Source: Polydrusus tereticollis (lineage: Eukaryota > Arthropoda > Insecta > Coleoptera > Curculionidae). From it: a stretch of DNA of 64,000 nt. Location: positions 47,972,065-48,036,064 of the forward strand of contig OY987336.1 in NCBI GenBank assembly GCA_963920685.1, given 5' to 3'. Positions 9,806 through 21,566 of this stretch are shown here, one piece after another. Every line of letters starts with the position of its first letter. The stretch's first letter is position 1. Under the pieces are notes generated by a model, which did not search any database, was not told the DNA's origin, and saw only the letters and a program-made list of their open reading frames with translations. The translations under genes and the position numbers were made by a program.

Positions 9806-10724
9806 ATGGAAATGGCTAATGAAAACGACTTGGAAGATATCCTGAATGCGGCCCGCGAAGCTTCTTCAAGTTTGCTTCCAGTAAAATCCAAGGAAAGATA
9901 CGAGAAAGCATATTATAATATGTTCTGCGAGTGGAGAAACACCAAGAATTTTAAAGGCATTGACGAAAATTTGATGCTGGCATACTTTTACGAGAAGTTA
10001 AGCTATTTTATATGGTTAAGGTGTGGTATATAGGTACTAATTTTGTTATTTGTTTTAGGCAAAAGTCTTCAAAGCTTCCAGTTTATGGTCTACGTACTCT
10101 ATGATCAAAAGCACAATACTTATCAGTGAAAATACGGATATTTCACCTCAACCTAAAAAATCAAAAGTTTTGACCATGGAAAACGTCACGAAGTTTTTGA
10201 AGGAAGCTCCAGACGACACGTTTCTGTTAATGAAAGTGGTATTAATTTTTGGACTGAATGGCGCATGTCGGCGTGCAGAACTATGCAGTTTAACATCTGA
10301 AGATATAGAGGATTCAGGAACAATGCTAATAGTAACGTTACATGATGCCAAAACAAAGAAAAAACGTGTATTTACCGTAGGATCAGATGGCAATGGGTAT
10401 AAAATTTACCACAAGTACTTACTGTTAAGACCTAAAACAGTAAGGCACAATCGATTTTTCCTGTTTTATCGTCATGGCAAATGTACAGTACAGCCAGTTG
10501 GCATCAACACTTTCGCAAAAATCCCACAAGAAATTGCGAAATATCTAAAACTTCCTGATGCTTCAAGCTACACCGGTCGTTGTTTGAGAAGAACATCTGC
10601 AACTTTTCTTGCTGACAATGGCGCTGATATTCAGGATCTCAAACGGCATGGGGGATGGCGGTCCACAAGCGTAGCTGAAGGATACGTGGAAGAAAGCATT
10701 AAAAATAAATTGAAAAATTCTTAA
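9806..10724 (+). pseudogene. Tyrosine recombinase (phage-integrase fold), Crypton-like or domesticated-type; probably decayed
   Basis: A first segment (9806-10018) encodes an N-terminal core-binding part (ERYEKAYYNMFCEWR), and 10101-10724 encodes the catalytic domain. An intron between them is likely: TTTGTTTTAG ends at about 10059, and the frame GCAAAAGTCTTC then continues into SSLWSTYSMIKST. No convincing phase-matched donor was found, so splicing is unresolved. Catalytic features are Arg in GACRRAEL, HGGW and the nucleophile Tyr in VAEGYVEES. The expected His of the HxxR box is Arg (GRCLRRTS), which would damage a recombinase. The gene starts only 90 bp after the Polinton end. It may be a broken Crypton-type element or a member of an insect gene family derived from one. 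Confidence 0.6.
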
Positions 10725-12590
10725 AGGGTATTCAAAAATGTCCAACTGGGACTACCTCAAGATGTCCCCATAGGAATTGTGGTGAATGAAAAAAATGTTC
10801 AGCAACAACTACTTAATTCGGCGAGGTCAGCAGTTGCATCCTTTTCTAACTTAAATAATTGTTCTTTTAATATTTATATACAAGAAACTTTAAAAATGTA
10901 TTTTCAAAAATATGAATAGTAAATAAAATATTTTAAATTAATTTGTTTAAAGTGGTATTTCCTGCTGACTAGACTGCATGCGACTTACCATTACCAATTT
11001 TACTAAAAATACACAACAGCCTCAAATAAACACCCCTGATAAAGTCATTTCATTTTCGATTTGACTCAACTATAAATTTCCTTAAACGCACACCAGACGT
11101 AATTTTTCAATTTCATACGTTTAATAAATTTATGCCGGTTTTTGGTCATGAAAAATATGGCAATTTAGTTGTTGCGGTTACTCACAGCCGATTGAAACTG
11201 TTTTTAATATAAGAAATTGTGCTTTTGCACCGTCTGAACCCGATAACGTTAATGTCTTGTAAATTTCACGTAAAATTGTTTAGACAAATCATTGTAATAT
11301 TTAATAAGGACGACTTCATTATAAGCGTGTCTTTATTGTACAGTTTTGAGGCCGTAATTTACTACGCAGTCTATTAGTAAAGTAAATTTGACTTCTGCAG
11401 GCACAGGATAACTTAATATAATAAATTTAATGGTCTGACATGTCAAACTGACATAAGATGTTGTAATTTTAATAGCTACTTATCTAATAAGTGCTGAAAG
11501 TCATACTTTGTATGTATTGTAGCTACCCCAACTATTTTTTTAAATGGCAACCTAGGTCACATAAAAACCTTTATACTATACATATTTATTGTCCATACAC
11601 CTGTAAGTGTTCCACTTAAAAAAAATGGTTAGCAAATATTCTACAATACCGTACAGTAACGCAGCAAGAGAGTAAATAACGATATTGTAAACGTTTTTTG
11701 TGAACATTTATATGGCCCCTGGCCCCCCGTGACTGCGTCATTGATACTGTATGTAAATTTTAGCAATAGAATAATTAGCAACAAAGTTAATAAGGTTTAA
11801 GAATGGTAGTTTTTTAGAAAATTAATTAGATATATCGATTTTATCGATTCACTCAATCCAAAGCTAACTGAACATAAACCTAAAAGACGAAATCGATGCA
11901 TGTGTTTCCCGTCCTAAAACTCGAATTATTCTCTCTTTTCAGGCATGTGCACCGTAAAACAATTTTAAACCAAACAAAACGATAGTGCGACGTTAGCCCA
12001 CACTTAAACTGAGGTATAATAAATGACAGGAAGTCTCTCCTTATGCATCGGAAACATAAAATTTCGCAAAAAGTCGTTTAATGAAGCCAGAAATTTACAT
12101 CAAAGCAAACGGTCTCCAGTCTAAATTGAGCCAATTTTCTTCGACACTTAAAGTCGTATTAAAAGTTGTGAAGAGCTTTGGCTATTGACGACCAATATAT
12201 GGGAACGCCTCTCTTACCAACAAATGGCCCATACAATTTTGGGAAATTTAGTAAAAACTATAAACTTTTAATAATTATAATAAAATATAAAATAATGAAA
12301 TTTTTTTTGAACCACGCCCAAATTGCACCTACAAGAAATTAAAAAAAAATACCTATAAGCAAGAACCAGAGCTGCCGCAATTAGTCTCAAAAAGTAATTC
12401 AATTACAATTACCCATTACACTTGAAAAAAAGTATTAATTAGAATTACTGACAGTATGATAAGAATATTTTAATTGTGAATTATCTACTAAAGGTAATTG
12501 ACTCCTTTATCAATTACCGCATTCGAATTATTAATTATTCTTTCCAATAATTGGACTACCAAAATCATTAAATTTTACAGGCAAGCAAGC
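10725..12590. other. Intronic DNA without recognised features
   Basis: AT-rich sequence with no credible reading frame, terminal repeats or RNA gene that I can see. It includes AT-rich stretches around 12240-12550. Confidence 0.4.
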
Positions 12591-12664
12591 ATCTAGATAC
12601 CCGGTCCGGATGTGGAGCATTTTACGGGGAAAGAGCAGCCCCCTGTCTCGTTAAAGTAGTCGCT

Positions 12665-13215
12665 ATGAACAATAAGAACAGCCTCGGAACACAGGAACGG
12701 CAGACCGATTCCCAAGCCGTTCCGGATGAACAGGGAATCAACGATGACGCAAACGCGAGGACAGAGGAACATTTTATACGGCTGCCTTATGAGGAGCAGA
12801 CGTGCAAATTCTGCATCAAAGAAAATAAAAATATAGCTTTCATGTCTCTGAATGAAGAAGTTGCCCACTTCGAAACAAACCATAAATCTACAGAAATTGT
12901 ATATATACTTGCAGTAAATGCGACAAACAATATCAAGGGAAACACAATTGCCTCACCCATATTCCTAAGTGTCCGGGAAGAAAGGAAGAACCTACAGACA
13001 AAACCAAATGTCACCTATGCGGTACCTTATGCAAAGGCCCTCGAGGTCTAGCAACCCACGAGAGGTCAAAACATCCCGAAACAAGGAATCTCAAGAGGAC
13101 CGAAAAACAGAAATCAGACAAAACAAAGCTCGCTCCTAAAGAGGACTACGACTCTACGACGAAGGAACAAGAGGGGCCATACCACCAGCGACCGTCAAGG
13201 CGCTACAACATCTAA
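12665..13215 (+). pseudogene. 5' zinc-finger part of a LINE open reading frame (R2/NeSL-like), frameshifted
   Basis: The first 80 or so residues contain CKFCIKENKNIAF...HFETNH, a C2H2 finger. After a frameshift near 12910 the frame continues with CSKC...THIPKC and then CHLCGTLCKGPRG with H...H spacing of a third finger (13010-13075). N-terminal C2H2 fingers of this kind occur in site-specific LINEs of the R2 group and their relatives, where they bind target DNA. The frame ends near 13215, and no reverse transcriptase follows. The copy is either an internally deleted derivative or a fragment. Confidence 0.6.
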
Positions 13216-14010
13216 ATATCTATAATGCAGCAACCGCAAAGACTATAAGCCTCATCGCACTACGCAGTTCGATAGAAATATATCACAATTTTATGGACTA
13301 CAATGCGGAAGAGCAGTAGCCAACACAATAAATTGAACAGGATCGAAAGCTGAAGATCAAGCAAGAAGACACAAAGTTATCTTGGGCTCAATAGCGGTCA
13401 GAGACACAAGAAACACCGAATAACAAGAAAGAATAAATCAGTAACTATAGAAGCCCTGTCTCTGACACGCGAGTCGTAAGGCGACCAGAACAAGGAGGTC
13501 TGCTACGGCGGCGAGCTCTTCTGTAGAGATACTGCAGAAGAGGCGGCGGCTTCCTCGGAGCCTTTCCCGGTAACACATGCTTATATAAAAAGCAATGTGG
13601 CTAACTGCCGTTTCTGTGAGGGAACTCAAAGAACTCGTTAGATGCTAATTTTTCCAATGCCACAGAAAATCCGCGGCATGCATTGTGGTTTCCCTCCTAA
13701 GGGAGGCTGAACCCAAGGGCTAGCTTAGTTCAAGAAGGGTACGGAGCAAAAAGCTACGAAAACGATAGATTTATCATAACCAATCCTCTCTGCCGACAAT
13801 AAACAGCCACTAGGAGACCGCACCTCAAGAAAGGCAAATACGTTATAAGAATAAATATAAATAATAAATAATTAAATTTCTTCAATTATATTATCTACTA
13901 TAGCCCAATGACTCAAAATGGTGCTTTCTACCTCGAGTGTGGCCTATTTTGCCCCCTTATTGGGGTAAAATGTGCCGGGTTGTATCCCCCCCCCCCGAGC
14001 GTGCGTATAG
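13216..14010. other. Possible LINE 3' remnant and unclassified intronic DNA
   Basis: No gene is seen. The stretch up to about 13870 ends in an AATAAATAATTAA-rich tail and may be the untranslated end of the zinc-finger LINE. A poly-C tract lies at about 13987-13998. Confidence 0.35.
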
Positions 14011-14283
14011 CTCGGGTCATCTAACTGGCACCCAAGAATTTTTTCCCTCCGGCGCTAATTTTTTTCACCCCCCCCCCCCCGAACATATTTTCTGGTTGCG
14101 CCACTGACCACTGTATACACTTTTTTAATATTTGAAAAACAAAATGAAATAAACAGGATAAAATTAATTTTTGACATGGTCTCCGGTCTATCCTAATATT
14201 TAAAACGGTATTAACTGATGTTTTAGTTATTTGTTTTAAAACTTTGGTGGTTCTGCGGCCCTTATAGAGGAGCCGCCACTGGC
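14011..14283 (-). mobile_element. Fragments of a non-autonomous hAT-like element
   Basis: On the minus strand AGTGGCGGCTCC begins at about 14283. A second start, CAGTGGCGCAACC, lies near 14106. The latter is followed by AGCGCC...TTCTTGGGTGCCA, which matches the left end of the hAT-like element at 31796. A poly-C run (14070-14082) interrupts it. Two nested or tandem relics of one family are likely; no duplication was found. Confidence 0.45.
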
Positions 14284-15688
14284 TCATACTCATAGCCCAA
14301 CCAAATTAAAATGCTTGAGCTATATGCTTTGCATAAAATTAATTCAAATCATTAGCATGCAAAAGAAAAAACTCATTTATTCGAAATTACTTGCTCACAT
14401 TTAACAACTACTCAATTTCTCGGCGTCTCTCCGTCTTCATTTATTCATTTAGCGAATTCCGAACTTCACTCTGACGTAAGCGAATCAATCTTCATCTATT
14501 ATAATTAGCAAAAACAAAGAACACATTTTTTGTTGTCAAAAAAACTCAACATTCAATTACCGAAACGATTTATAAATCTACTACTCTATTGAGAGAAGTG
14601 CATCGTAACTGTTTATTTTTCAACTTAATCTTATAGTCTTTGAAGAAATGTTTAGACATTTTTTTAAAGTCACGAGGTGACAGACTCCATTAAATAAGTT
14701 CTGTGCGTATTTCAATCTTGCTTTTTGTAAAATAGTAGGTGGTGATAACGCGAAGTGTTCTGACTGCCCTTTACATATTCCTGTATCTCCGACAGTAACG
14801 GATGGACCATGAAATATTGTCTGATTTAATAAAACACATTATTACTTCGACATGCTTCGTTTATTCCACGCCATGGTACCTTTTGGATGTTTGCATCAAT
14901 TTAATCTTGTATAAAATGACAAGGGTTTGCTTTTTCCTTTTGCCAGAACCATCCCCAGACGCGTCAGTGAGGCTATAGGTTCTAAAAAAGAAAATGCTTA
15001 GAAATTCGTGTTCTTTACCATCACCACGAGATGGAGCCATCTGGTTTCATTCTCTGTTTAATCTTGTATAATTTTCACAGTAACAACTTATTATGTTCAT
15101 GTTGACAAGTAAGACACCTTGCAACTGAGGTCAATTTAACTGCCCTTGGGATTTAGTTCCATTTAGATTGGACAATCGAATTGCCACATCTTTGTTCTAT
15201 TTATACCTTGGAACTGAACGAAAACATCTATTTTACATTATGCTGGAGTGAATAATTACTTGCTTATATTGGAATATAGAACCAACACACTTTTGTACTA
15301 TTATTTCTGAGTACTAAACTACAACGTCTTTCTTTTACTAAGATGCCAGACTAACTAATCACTGCTGTCGGGAAACTGCAATTATAGACCCCTTAAGAAA
15401 GAATTATGATGTGCAAGCTCATTGCATACCCAAACACATACGACGTAGTTGCCCTTTTTGGCCGATAGGAAACCCTTTACAATAATATCACTTTACTGTC
15501 ATCGAACTGGAGTGACACCTTCTATCAGAAATACACGTGGATCCCACTACCTGGTCACGTTAAGTAGCTTCTCGCCTCGAGTCTTGGATGCTGCTACTAT
15601 TTGTTTCCTTGACGCCGAAGCCGCTGTCAGCTTTAAACCTGCAAGCGTGCGCGGTCGCGCGATTCGTTAAACCAATTAACAATCATAA
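14284..15688. other. Intronic DNA without recognised features
   Basis: No gene, terminal repeat or convincing frame is seen. An open frame at 15449-15670 has no recognisable motif and is not proposed as a gene. Confidence 0.4.
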
Positions 15689-15698
15689 CATGTTGCTA

Positions 15699-16304
15699 AC
15701 AAGACCTTAAACCCAGCACGGTAACACGCCAAATTTATGTGCTGTGTTGCCAAATTGCGTATTTGAAGTTGCAACAGCCTCGGAAGCATTCAGCTCGATA
15801 CGCTGGCTTTTATTCTACGGTTACTAGATTAACTAAAGTCCGTAAGCAATTCAGTGGAGCTGTGGATATAGCATCGGGGTTTGGTGCCATAGGTCCCGGG
15901 ATCGATTCCCGTTCCGGGCACTTTTTCTTTATGACTTTTTTTTATCTCTTTTATTTTTTTTTTAAGTAGATCCACTCAAAAAGGGCTGGTAAATAATTGG
16001 CCGGTGAACTTGAAAAAGGCGAATTGAAACAAAAAAGGTGGATTAGATGCCGTGTTAGCGCTGTTTAACCAATATAAGTCTATAATTATTACAATTTTTT
16101 TATATCTACCATATACCGAATTGCAAAAAGGTGGATTTGATGCCGTGTTAGCGCCTGAAAACCAACATAATTATCCGCATGACATCATAACACCAACACC
16201 TGATGTGATATTATTTGCTATAATAAGAATATAGGCAGAAACTGAAGCGCTGGCAACACAGCACATAAATTTGGCGTGTTACCGTGCTGGGTTTAAGGTC
16301 TTGT
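15699..16304. mobile_element. 606 bp non-autonomous element, perfect 53 bp terminal inverted repeats, 10 bp duplication
   Basis: 15699-15751 and 16252-16304 are perfect inverted copies (53 of 53 by eye) that start ACAAGACCTTAAACCC. The direct repeat CATGTTGCTA flanks both ends (15689-15698 and 16305-16314), which defines the insertion. Duplications of 9-10 bp are typical of Mutator-like elements, so that class is suggested, not proven. The interior has no protein frame. It holds a tRNA-like segment and a repeated GGTGGATT(A)GATGCCGTGTTAGCGC-type motif (about 16034 and 16130). Confidence 0.75.
15850..15920 (+). repeat. tRNA-like segment (SINE head or tRNA relic) inside the 606 bp element
   Basis: A box-B-like GATCGATTC lies at 15900-15908 within a T-arm-like stem, and an A-box-like stretch GAGCTGTGGATATAGC lies about 42 bp before it. 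The acceptor stem does not pair, so this is not a working tRNA gene. A tRNA-derived SINE head captured by the element is likely. Confidence 0.4.
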
Positions 16305-16477
16305 CATGTTGCTATGCTTGAATTCAGTTGAAATTAGGATGGCAGAAGGTGTTGTTCTTCTGTTACAGCGTTCCTGATTTGCACTTTCATTTAAAAATTA
16401 GCATATTACGTTGGTTTATTGGTTTGTATTTTTGAATTTGATTGTTTGAAGACGTGTATAAATTTAAAAAATCTTAC

Positions 16478-16709
16478 CTCTTCACCCTTAGCATTATGAT
16501 ATCGAATCCACTTCTGCAACCTTGGTCTCCAATATTCAATCATATATGCTTCTGCGTATTCGATTCCTTGCCCATTCCCGAAGCGTCCTTGTGTTTCAGT
16601 GGCAGTGATCATGTGGACAGTCTTTAGGTCGAGTTGAATCCATTCTTCTGGCTCGGTGGTCGCTTGTTTTTGGGGACACCACGCACCCCCGTTCTTGTCT
16701 GTTCTTACA
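16478..16709 (-). CDS. Ddr: Discoidin domain receptor, exon encoding most of the discoidin domain
   Basis: The exon is bounded by TTTTTTCTAG (acceptor, ending at 16710) and GAG|GTAAG (donor, 16477). It encodes 77 codons after one split base and begins VRTDKNGGAWCPQKQ. The segment carries the F5/8 C signature of discoidin domain receptors: GGAWCP, EWIQLDL, TQGRFGNGQG and EYWRP...KWIRYHNAKGEE. In the protein family this extracellular domain binds collagen. The preceding exon (63580-63685) ends in phase 2, and this one supplies the missing base. No frameshift or stop is present. Downstream exons (rest of the discoidin domain, transmembrane segment, kinase) were not found between 16477 and 1, so the next intron exceeds 16 kb. 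Confidence 0.92.
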
Positions 16710-17188
16710 CTAGAAAAAACAAGTGGTATTTTTAGTTCTTTGGGTGACTGTCCAATGAAACTGTCAGCTAAATAAAGTAAAGTATAGTGCGGACTGCCTT
16801 TCCTTTTTTTATTAGTTACCATAATCATCAACCCAATTATTAATTATGTTTATTACAATTTACCGTTTCAAACGAAAACCATCAAATTTATGAAAATGCA
16901 TAAATAATTTATTAACAATTTATCGGAAAATCGAGCATTGTTGTTCATTTTATGGAAATAAAAACTATCCGTGGTCGCCTTGTTTATTTTACATTTGGGA
17001 ATTGGAATATAAATAATTTATTTTGGGCGTGTTGTTCTCGATAAAGAATATGTTGAAAATTGCAATTATCGGACTTTGTTGATTCAGAGGTTTTAGCTGA
17101 TTTAAATATTTTATAAATTTTCGATTTCGCGCAGTTATTTTTAATACTAATATACTGGGTGATACGGTCGATGGTACATTACGACATA

Positions 17189-18817
17189 CAGTGTGTGTAT
17201 AAAGTCTGGAGACGGCTTAATAACATCTCAATTTATTGGCCGATTTAAACCAAATTTGGTACAGTTGTGTAAGATGATCTGACGCACCGAATGATGATAT
17301 TGGCGTTGTTGCCAGCTTTTTAGTTTGTCTGGAATTCGAACGAATTTTATATTTTTAAATATAACACCCTGTATATTTTTTCATTCATAGTTTTTACTTT
17401 AAATTTGTTACACTTTTGGTATAACATACTTTGTTCCTAATATCAGTAGTTTTCGAAATAACGACGTGTTTTGAAAATATCAACAAATTGTCTTTTATTT
17501 GTTTGAAAGTGAAAGAATTACAATTCTTATGATGAGAGGATATGGCGATAGGGTCAGGTCTTACGAAAAACCCAATTTCAAAAGCAACTGTTCTAAAAAC
17601 TGTTCGACGGTTCGAAGAAACTGGAAATTGTAGAGATAGGCGACGATCAGGACGACCAGCAGTAGTAGATGAAGAGAAAAGTTTAGAAAGTTTACAACAT
17701 GTTGTTGAAACCCCTGTTTCTTATTAAGAAAAATTTCTCAAGTAAGTGACGTCTGCTTCAAATCCGTCCATAATGTTTTACTAAAACATAAATATCACCC
17801 TTTCAAAATACATGTAGTTCAAGAGTTATCAGAAGATGATTATGAGTGAAGAATTGAATTTTGTGATATTATGATGTCAAGGTTTGACCAAAATAACCAG
17901 TTTTTCAAATTTATAGTATTTTCGGACGAAGCAACATTTATGTTAAATGGTAAAGTCAATAGACACAACTGTAGGTTTTGGGCAAATGAAAATCCCCACT
18001 GGATGAGAGAAGGTCATACACAACGCCCTGGAAAATTGAATGTGTCGGCTGGGCTTCTGGGCAACCACAAGATCGGTCCATTTTTTATTGATGGAAATTT
18101 GACATCACAACTTTACCTTAAGCTCTTGGAAACGCAAATAGTGCCTACTATACGAAATGTGATGCGTCCAAATTATGCAAGTACATTCTTCCAACAGGAC
18201 GGGGCTCCTCCTCATTTTGGTCGAAACGTGCGCAAATTTTTAAACAACACTTTTCCGAATAGGTGAATCGGTAGAGGGGGTACAATCGAGTGGCCACCGA
18301 GGTCCCCTGATTTATCGCGTAACGACTACTTTTTATGGAGACACTTGAAAAGTTTATACCACAAAACCTCAAGATTGGGCCGATTTGCAGCGTCGAATTT
18401 TGTACGAATTTGAATTAATAATGCCAGAAGTGATTTACAACCAATTGAAAAATTATATTTTCAATTAGCACACTGTCAAGCTGTACAGGAAAACAGTTTG
18501 AACATTTAATATAAAAAATATATATATTTCTTCTAAATTGTACTCGTTATTTCTAAAACTACTGATATTAGGAACAAAGTATGTTATACCAAAAGTGTAA
18601 CAAATTTAAAGTAAAAACTATAAATGAAAAAATATACAGGGTGCTACATATAAAAATATGAAATTCGTTCTAATTCAAGACAAACTAAAAAGCTGGCAAC
18701 AACGCCAACATCGTCATTCGATGCGTCAGATCCTCTTACATAACTAATAAATTTGGTTGAAATCGGCTAATAAATTGTGATGTTATTAATCCGTTTTCAG
18801 ACTTTATTCACATACTG
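17189..18817 (+). mobile_element. Tc1/mariner-superfamily element with terminal inverted repeats of about 280 bp
   Basis: The ends read CAGTGTGTGTATAAAGTCTG and, inverted, CAGTATGTGAATAAAGTCTG, and both are flanked by TA (17187-17188 and 18818-18819), the mariner target. Inverted homology extends for about 280 bp on each side (17189-17470 and 18540-18817) with scattered differences, long for this superfamily. The inner part of each repeat includes CACCCTGTATATTTTTTCAT. A decayed transposase gene lies between. Confidence 0.8.
17542..18480 (+). pseudogene. Tc1/mariner-type transposase, broken
   Basis: The N-terminal part has helix-turn-helix sequence (RRFEETGNCRDRRRSGRP). After a frameshift near 17727 and an in-frame TGA near 17848, the catalytic part continues with VFSDEATF (first D), FQQDGAPPHFG (second D) and, after another frameshift near 18264, IEWPPRSPDLS (third D, 36 residues after the second). 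This is a DDD-type IS630/mariner catalytic core. At least three breaks make it inactive. An internal deletion also appears to have shortened the N-terminal domain. Confidence 0.75.
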
Positions 18818-18819
18818 TA

Positions 18820-19789
18820 TTGACAGAGCTTGTTTAATTGATTCTTTTTCTTTTTTCTAAAATATTGTTAGAGGGTAGTATATTATTGTAGATCTACTAG
18901 TACAAATAACTTGTTCTCGGAAGAGCATGCAAATTTCTGGATGAGGGGTAGCCTTTGCACATAGGTACTAGCCTCTCGGTGATCCAAAATGGAATAGGGT
19001 AAATTGCAAGATTGTATGTTTGTATGATGTGAATAGGCGAAATTCCCTACGGGAATTTTTTATTCCCGGCCTAGGCTAGGTCCACAAACCTTTCGCTTGT
19101 CCGGAAATTATCCATTCCATACTTGCTACAGAATATACTGTTAAAATAAATATCAATTAGATCATCTATCTATATCAATACCAATAATTTATCAAATTAA
19201 ATATGCTAAACATGGATATTAAAACATACATATGATATGAATATCATTTCAGCTCGGTGGGGTGCTTCTTAATTGGATTATTCAAAATAAAGGTAATTAA
19301 GCTTATATTTCGGTGTTTATACTAATGAATTTTAAATTAGGCACATTTCGGATTTTATTTTATGAAGGTATATTATTATTGTATAATTTTTAAATAAATA
19401 AATGACTAACTGTGATCAATGGTGCCGTTAACGCTTCTCATATAGGTTTGCGATTATTTCCGATTCTCTGCAGTAGTCGGATCCTTTGGCAAAATTTATG
19501 TTAATGAAATATCTATGAGATCCGAACGGCGGGCCGGCCTGGATATGCATCTCCAGGCGAGACACGATCTCTCAGTTCGAATGACCCCGTTCAGAAATTC
19601 ATGAAATTACCGGCGAAATGGGATAAAGAGCGATGGATTGCTTTGGTTACAGTCGGACCGTGCTTGTGACATAGGAATATTGCTTTTTTTTACGTATACC
19701 TTGACAGGGAAGGAAAAGAAATACACGCTGCTTCGTTAATAAAATCACAAAATTCCATTTTCGATACATTTAGGAAATATTAGAATACA
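18820..19789. other. Intronic DNA, unclassified
   Basis: No gene seen. A GC-richer block at 19520-19640 stands out from its AT-rich surroundings but has no recognised identity; it may be the start of the LINE that follows. Confidence 0.35.
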
Positions 19790-19889
19790 TAACAGAGAGG
19801 AGCAGTCAGAATATTCAGGGGGCTGAGCTGTAGGGATGAATGCAGGAATGTTTTCACAAATATGGGTATACTTACCTTACCATTAGTCT

Positions 19890-21540
19890 ATGCTCTTAAG
19901 AATCTGTTATGCGTGCATAGGAATAAGGATCGATATAGGCTGCATGGGGATGTCCATACCTATGGGACCAGAAACAGGAACAAACTATCGACGTATATAT
20001 AGACAGGTCATTAAGCGAGCCAAGGAGTGGAATTATGGTCAACGTATTTCTGATGCGGGCAACAAATCTAAAGAACAGTGATCCATAATCAACAAGTTAA
20101 GAGACAAAAAATAATTCTTTAGGTACATGCCTCGGTTGATTTGGAACCTGATGCGTTAAACCAATTCTACTGCTCTGTGGCGCGAAGTTTAACCACCGAC
20201 TTACCCTGTCAGATGAATCCCCTCGATTATCTTAACGATATGTGGTGCCCACAGGATTTCTGCCTGACTATTACGGATATTAAGGAGTTGCAGGGTATCT
20301 TTAAGCAAATAAAAATCTAATGTTCGGCAGGATCTGATGGCATTTCGGTCAGAATATTGGAGTGCCTACCGGAGGTCTTACTTCATGCTCTTGTCGATGC
20401 CATTAATGTTTCTTTTCTACGGGGCGAATTTCCTTCCTGTTTAAAAAGTGCGATTGTCGTTCCCTTGCTTAAGGGGGGAAGTCCTGAGGATCCTTCGAAC
20501 TATCGACCTATTTCGCTCCTTTCCACCCTTTCGAAACTAATTGAAAAAATAGTAAAATTCATACTTCTCAATTTTTTAACAACTAATAATCTTATAACTT
20601 CATCTCAGTTTGATTTTCGGTCATCCAAAGATACTGGTGATGCCATTTTCTCACTCCTTCAGAATATTCTCCTTCATTTAAATGATGGCGATGCTGTCGC
20701 GGCAGTATTCTGTGATATTTCCAAGGCATTCGACTGTGTGAATCACCGAGTGCTGCTGCGAAAGCTTCAGCACTATGGCATTCGTAACACGGCGCATAGA
20801 TGGATTTCATCATATCTTTGTGGGCGATCGCAGGTTGTGTCCATTGATGGAAGATGCTCTGGTCTGCCTAATATTGAGTTTGGGGTGCCTCAGGGTTCTG
20901 TGTTGGGTTCTATATTATTTTTGTTGTACATACATAAACGACCTTACAAGTATAGCAATTAGTGACCAGTTTACACTTTTCGCGGATGACACCACTCTTC
21001 TGTGGCATTCAAACGGTGGTGAACTCCTGAAGAGTGTCATAAATCAAGATCTTCAAAAAATCTATTTATAGACTCCAAGCTTAAATTCGAAAAACATGTC
21101 ACTGAATTAAATAAGAAGTTAGCATCGGGTTGCTTTGCTATTAGAGTAGTGTCGCAAGAACTAGGTTGTTCAGCGGCAAAGATGGTATACCCCTCGCTGC
21201 TTGAGTCCCATATGAGATATGGTATTGCATTTTGGGCATTCCGCAATCAACAGCTTTTAAATTCTGCTTTCGTTATTCAGAAGAGAGTGCTTAGGTATAT
21301 GAGTGGGGCAAAATATCGGGACCATTGTCGGCCATTATTTAGAAAGTTTGGTATTTCAACGGTTATATGCCTATTTATTTTAGAAACGGTATATTTAATA
21401 CATAAGAGATCTGCAAGCAACAATTCTTGAAATTTATACAGCACCAGGCAAAGCTCTAACCTTCGGCTTCCAATTCCTAGATCGACATTGACCAAGCGCT
21501 TTCTAATTTACGAAAGCATTAAAGTGTATAATAATATAAT
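19890..21540 (+). pseudogene. LINE A: reverse transcriptase pseudogene (CR1/L2/Jockey-like group), interrupted
   Basis: A linker region between endonuclease and reverse transcriptase is visible at 19950-20120 (YRQVIKRAKEWNYGQ). Reverse transcriptase blocks follow: SNYRPISLLSTLSKLIEKI, CDISKAFDCVNHRVLLRKL, GVPQGSVLG, and after a frameshift near 20935 LFADDTTLLW with the catalytic DD. Further shifts lie near 21060 and 21430. The C-terminal part reads on to about 21540, where LINE B begins. Its expected 3' end appears about 3.2 kb later (24720-25072), so the intervening copies look like nested insertions. The clade is not settled by eye. Confidence 0.7.
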
Positions 21541-21566
21541 ACAAATTTTTAAATAAAAATAAAATC

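Noticed and set aside
13987..14082. Poly-C tracts as a regulatory or telomere-like signal
   Set aside because: Simple homopolymer runs in or beside a decayed hAT relic; no other supporting structure.
15449..15670. Small host gene on the plus strand
   Set aside because: A 73-codon frame with no recognised motif, no promoter and no neighbour support.
15850..15920. Functional tRNA gene
   Set aside because: A box-B-like sequence is present, but the acceptor stem does not pair and the T stem has a mismatch.
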